Made by a program: the position numbers and the translations under genes
Notes under the pieces: model-generated
The model's database searches: none
What the model saw: the letters and a program-made list of their open reading frames with translations, nothing else
Told to the model about the DNA's origin: nothing
From: Flemingiibacterium sp045636265
GTDB taxonomy: Bacteria > Bacillota > Clostridia > Oscillospirales > CAG-272
Length of the DNA: 64,000 nucleotides
Assembly (NCBI GenBank): GCA_045636265.1
Contig: JAZTXD010000074.1
Span: 42,014-106,013, forward strand
Direction: 5' to 3'
Shown: piece by piece, positions 61,196-64,000 of the stretch
Layout: every line of letters starts with the position of its first letter
How positions within the stretch are numbered: the first letter of the stretch is position 1

Positions 61196-63439
61196 ATGGC
61201 ACGTAAGAATAAAGACATCGAACGCACTGCAAGCGGTATTACCGCAGAAATTACCGATCAGGCTATAACCGACACCATACGCACAAACTTTATGCCGTAT
61301 GCAATGTACGTTATCCGCGACAGAGCTATACCGGAGATTGACGGACTCAAGCCGTCCCACCGTAAGCTGCTTTACACCATGTATAAAATGGGACTACTTT
61401 CGGGTGCGAGAACAAAGAGTGCTAATGTTGTCGGTCAGACGATGAAATTAAATCCTCACGGCGATGCGGCTATATATGAAACAATGGTGCGTCTTACCAA
61501 GGGACACGAGGCACTGCTTCACCCGTTTGTTGACTCCAAGGGCTCATTCGGTAAGCAATACAGCCGCGACATGGCTTATGCGGCATCGCGTTACACCGAG
61601 GTGAAGCTTGATCCTTTCTGTGCGGAGCTTTTCCGCGGCATTGACAAGGATGCGGTTGATATGGTGGACAACTACGATGCCACTATGAAGGAGCCGGAGC
61701 TGCTTCCGACCACGTTCCCGAACGTGCTTGTAACCCCCAATCTCGGAATTGCTGTCGGTATAACGAGTAACATCTGCAGCTTCAATCTGGCAGAGATATG
61801 TGACGGGACCATCCAACTTCTTCGCCGTCCCGAAACTCCGGTTGAAAAGATGCTCGATATTATCAAGGCTCCCGATTTCCCGGGTGGTGCATATCTTATA
61901 TATGACCGTGACAAGATGCGCGAGATCATGACCACGGGACGCGGTGCTGTTACTCTGCGCTCAAGATACAGCTATGACAAGAAGTACAACTGCATCGACA
62001 TAACACAGATACCGTACTCAACCTCGATTGAGCTTATAATGAACCGAATCACCGATCTTGTCAAAGAGGGAAAGCTCAAGGAAATCACAGATTTTCGCGA
62101 CGAAATTGATCTTTCCGGTTTTAAGCTTACAATCGACCTGCGCCGTGGCGTTGACCCCGACAAACTTATGACGAAGCTTTTCAAGATGACAACGCTTGAA
62201 GATAACTTTAACTGCAATTTCAACGTGCTCATTGACGGAACTCCCCGTCAGATGGGTGTCATCGAGATACTTAACGAGTGGATACGCTTCAGAATGGAAT
62301 GCGTTCGCCGTGAGCTGTCGTTTGAGCTCAGAAAGAAAAAAGAGAAGCTTCATCTGCTTCTCGGACTTGGAAAAATACTGCTCGATATTGACAAGGCTAT
62401 ACGTATCGTCCGTGAAACCGAGCACGAATGCGATGTTGTGCCGAACCTTATGGAAGGCTTTGATATTGATGAGGTTCAGGCGGAATATATCGCCGAGATA
62501 AAGCTTCGTTACCTCAACCGCGAGTATATTATCAACCGTATTAAGGAGATAGAATCGCTCCAGGCTGATATAGCGGCGCTTGAGATGAAGATCGGCGACG
62601 ATATCAAGGTTCGCGAGCATATTGCCGACGAGCTTCGCGATATCAAGAAAAAGTATGCTATGCCGAGAAAAACACAGCTCATTTATCCCGATGATATTGA
62701 GATATATGAGCCGGAGAGTGAGATTGAGAATTACAGCGTTCGTGTATATCTCACCCGTGACGGATACTTTAAGAAGATAACTCCGCAGTCCCTTCGCGGA
62801 AGTGACGAGCAGAAGCTCAAGGAGGGGGATGTTATCGTCTACGAGCAGGATACGGAGAATATAGCCGAGCTTCTGTTCTTCTCCGATAAGGCACAGTGCT
62901 ACAAGGCGAAGGTTGACGACTTCGATAATGTAAAGGCGTCACAGCTTGGCGACTATATCCCGGCGAAGCTTGGCTTTGACGAGGGTGAAAAGGTTGCGGC
63001 TATGGCGGTTGCTGTCGAATACAAGGATGAATATGAGATGCTCTTTGTGTTTGAAAACGGCAAGGGCGTGCGTGTGCCGCTCTCCGCTTATCAGACGAAG
63101 ACAAACCGCAAAAAGCTTACCAATGCTTACTGTGACAGCGTACCGCTTGCAGGTGCGGTGTTCCTCACCGAGCAGAGCGATGTACTCATTGTAAACAATG
63201 CTAACAGAGCAATTGGAGTAAAGAGCACGCTTGTTCCGCAGAAGACCACAAGAACCTCGGTTGGCGTACAGCTTATGCAGATGAAGCGAAACCAGAAGGT
63301 TGTGTCGGTTATGACAAATTATGCCGACAAGATCGCAAACGCGTCCAAGTATAACAAGATCAAAATTCCCGCGGCATCAACTTTGCTCGAGGAATATGAT
63401 ATGGAGAAAATGCAGATAAGTTTTGATGATGAAGTTTGA
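61196..63439 (+). CDS. Type IIA DNA topoisomerase, A subunit (clostridial topo IV-like)
   Basis: A 747-residue protein. The N-terminal breakage-rejoining domain has PEIDGLKPSHRKLLYTM, GQTMKLNPHGDAAIYE and the catalytic Tyr133 in ASRYTEVKL. The coiled tower and a short beta-pinwheel-like C-terminal domain (from about residue 500) follow. No GyrA box is seen (QRRGGKG-type), so it is more like ParC or the divergent third clade of clostridial enzymes. It changes DNA topology together with an ATPase B subunit, which is not encoded next to it here. ACGGAGATAAAA precedes the ATG. Confidence 0.88.
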   Translation: MARKNKDIERTASGITAEITDQAITDTIRTNFMPYAMYVIRDRAIPEIDGLKPSHRKLLYTMYKMGLLSGARTKSANVVGQTMKLNPHGDAAIYETMVRLTKGHEALLHPFVDSKGSFGKQYSRDMAYAASRYTEVKLDPFCAELFRGIDKDAVDMVDNYDATMKEPELLPTTFPNVLVTPNLGIAVGITSNICSFNLAEICDGTIQLLRRPETPVEKMLDIIKAPDFPGGAYLIYDRDKMREIMTTGRGAVTLRSRYSYDKKYNCIDITQIPYSTSIELIMNRITDLVKEGKLKEITDFRDEIDLSGFKLTIDLRRGVDPDKLMTKLFKMTTLEDNFNCNFNVLIDGTPRQMGVIEILNEWIRFRMECVRRELSFELRKKKEKLHLLLGLGKILLDIDKAIRIVRETEHECDVVPNLMEGFDIDEVQAEYIAEIKLRYLNREYIINRIKEIESLQADIAALEMKIGDDIKVREHIADELRDIKKKYAMPRKTQLIYPDDIEIYEPESEIENYSVRVYLTRDGYFKKITPQSLRGSDEQKLKEGDVIVYEQDTENIAELLFFSDKAQCYKAKVDDFDNVKASQLGDYIPAKLGFDEGEKVAAMAVAVEYKDEYEMLFVFENGKGVRVPLSAYQTKTNRKKLTNAYCDSVPLAGAVFLTEQSDVLIVNNANRAIGVKSTLVPQKTTRTSVGVQLMQMKRNQKVVSVMTNYADKIANASKYNKIKIPAASTLLEEYDMEKMQISFDDEV

Positions 63440-63516
63440 GGTGCTTAATAAAAATCACTTTGGATTAAATAAAAAGCATCTAACTTTTTCGCTTGCAGCA
63501 AACGGGGGATTCTCTT

Positions 63517-64000
63517 ATGGTGGTTACAGATAAAAAAGCGCCGCTTTTTACAAAAACGGACCTTAACAAGCTTATTGTACCGCTTATAATTGAGCAGCTG
63601 CTTGCCATATCCGTCGGAATGTTTGACACGATGATGGTGTCCTCGCTTAGCGATGCCGCGGTTTCGGGTGTGTCTGTATCTGATATGATAAGCATACTGA
63701 TGATAAACATTTTCTCGGCGCTTGCAACGGGCGGCGCTGTGATATGTGCGCATGCGGTCGGGCTTGCGAGAACCAATGGCGATGACAGTGATTATGCATA
63801 TGCAAGACGTGGAGCGAAGCATCTTCTTATATCGCTTTTGGCACTGTCAGTGGTTGTAACCCTCATTTGTTATGTGCTTCGCGTGCAGATATTAGGACTT
63901 ATATTCAGCAAAGAAAGCGAAGAAGTGCTCGGATTTGCGCTGATTTATTTCGCGATAAATACGGTTTCTTTTCCTTTCATCGCGCTCTATAACGGCTTTG
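63517..64000 (+). CDS. MATE-family efflux transporter, N-terminal part
   Basis: The first 161 residues of a multidrug/toxin exporter, cut by the window end. Four helices are visible. KLIVPLIIEQLLAISVGMFD, TMMVSSLSDAAVSGVSVSD and ATGGAVICAHAVGLA are the typical repeat signatures. CGGGGGATTCTCTT precedes the ATG. Confidence 0.9.
   Translation, partial: MVVTDKKAPLFTKTDLNKLIVPLIIEQLLAISVGMFDTMMVSSLSDAAVSGVSVSDMISILMINIFSALATGGAVICAHAVGLARTNGDDSDYAYARRGAKHLLISLLALSVVVTLICYVLRVQILGLIFSKESEEVLGFALIYFAINTVSFPFIALYNGF

Overview
The window looks like chromosomal DNA from a spore-forming, gut-type Clostridia lineage (Oscillospirales/Christensenellales-like is my best guess; this is inference). Supporting genes are an uninterrupted sigma-K gene, an FtsK/SpoIIIE translocase, HPr kinase/phosphorylase, a DUF1292 protein, a BspA-type LRR protein with SLH repeats, CCA-encoding tRNAs, and many consensus TTGACA-17-TATAAT promoters with AGGAGG-type ribosome sites. 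I see no phage, transposase, integrase or CRISPR array.

Layout. 1-12.2 kb is a glycan-use region: the tail of a sugar-binding ABC lipoprotein, three large secreted paralogues with a glycoside-hydrolase-like core (two forward, one inverted) and a cytoplasmic hydrolase-like protein, with a SLOG/YpsA-like protein, sigK and a Nudix protein between them. 12.2-19.7 kb is mixed: trpS, tRNA-Leu, radA, a YtqB/MnmM-type methyltransferase and a Gfo/Idh dehydrogenase plus IolE-like isomerase pair. 19.9-26.5 kb is one forward gene set: ABC exporter half, DUF1854 protein, second ABC exporter half, SGNH hydrolase, and a small protein with a RiPP-leader-like helix. Both ABC halves carry unusual N-terminal extensions with zinc-ribbon cysteines. 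This is the most system-like part of the window.

26.6-35.5 kb holds mixed small transcription units: VUT transporter, SDR, tRNA-Gln, CorA, DUF1292, a 6S-like RNA ahead of an RlmD-type methyltransferase, an acyltransferase and a cytidine deaminase. 35.5-39.4 kb is a tandem pair of DUF4838 proteins. 39.4-44 kb has an EamA transporter, a long-form PRPP synthase, the LRR-SLH surface protein and a split TSUP transporter. 44-52 kb is a long housekeeping run (ftsK, thymidylate kinase, DJ-1, 5-FTHF cyclo-ligase, CPBP protease, mltG). Then come an unknown gene with SOS-box-like operators and a stand-alone AICAR transformylase behind a clear ZTP riboswitch. 54-64 kb is a co-directional run: hprK, sugar nucleotidyltransferase, galE, galM, a His-rich ArsP_2-type transporter, prfA, Sua5, a type IIA topoisomerase A subunit and the start of a MATE pump.

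How it fits together: imported and secreted glycan-degrading functions at the left, cytoplasmic glycosidase-like proteins (9993-12164, the DUF4838 pair) and the Gfo/Idh-isomerase pair for processing the products, and galE/galM with HprK linking sugar use to catabolite control. Three intergenic stretches (22.4, 29.2 and 46.8 kb) are packed with short palindromes and look like dispersed repeat elements. All functional calls come from motif reading; no database search was run.
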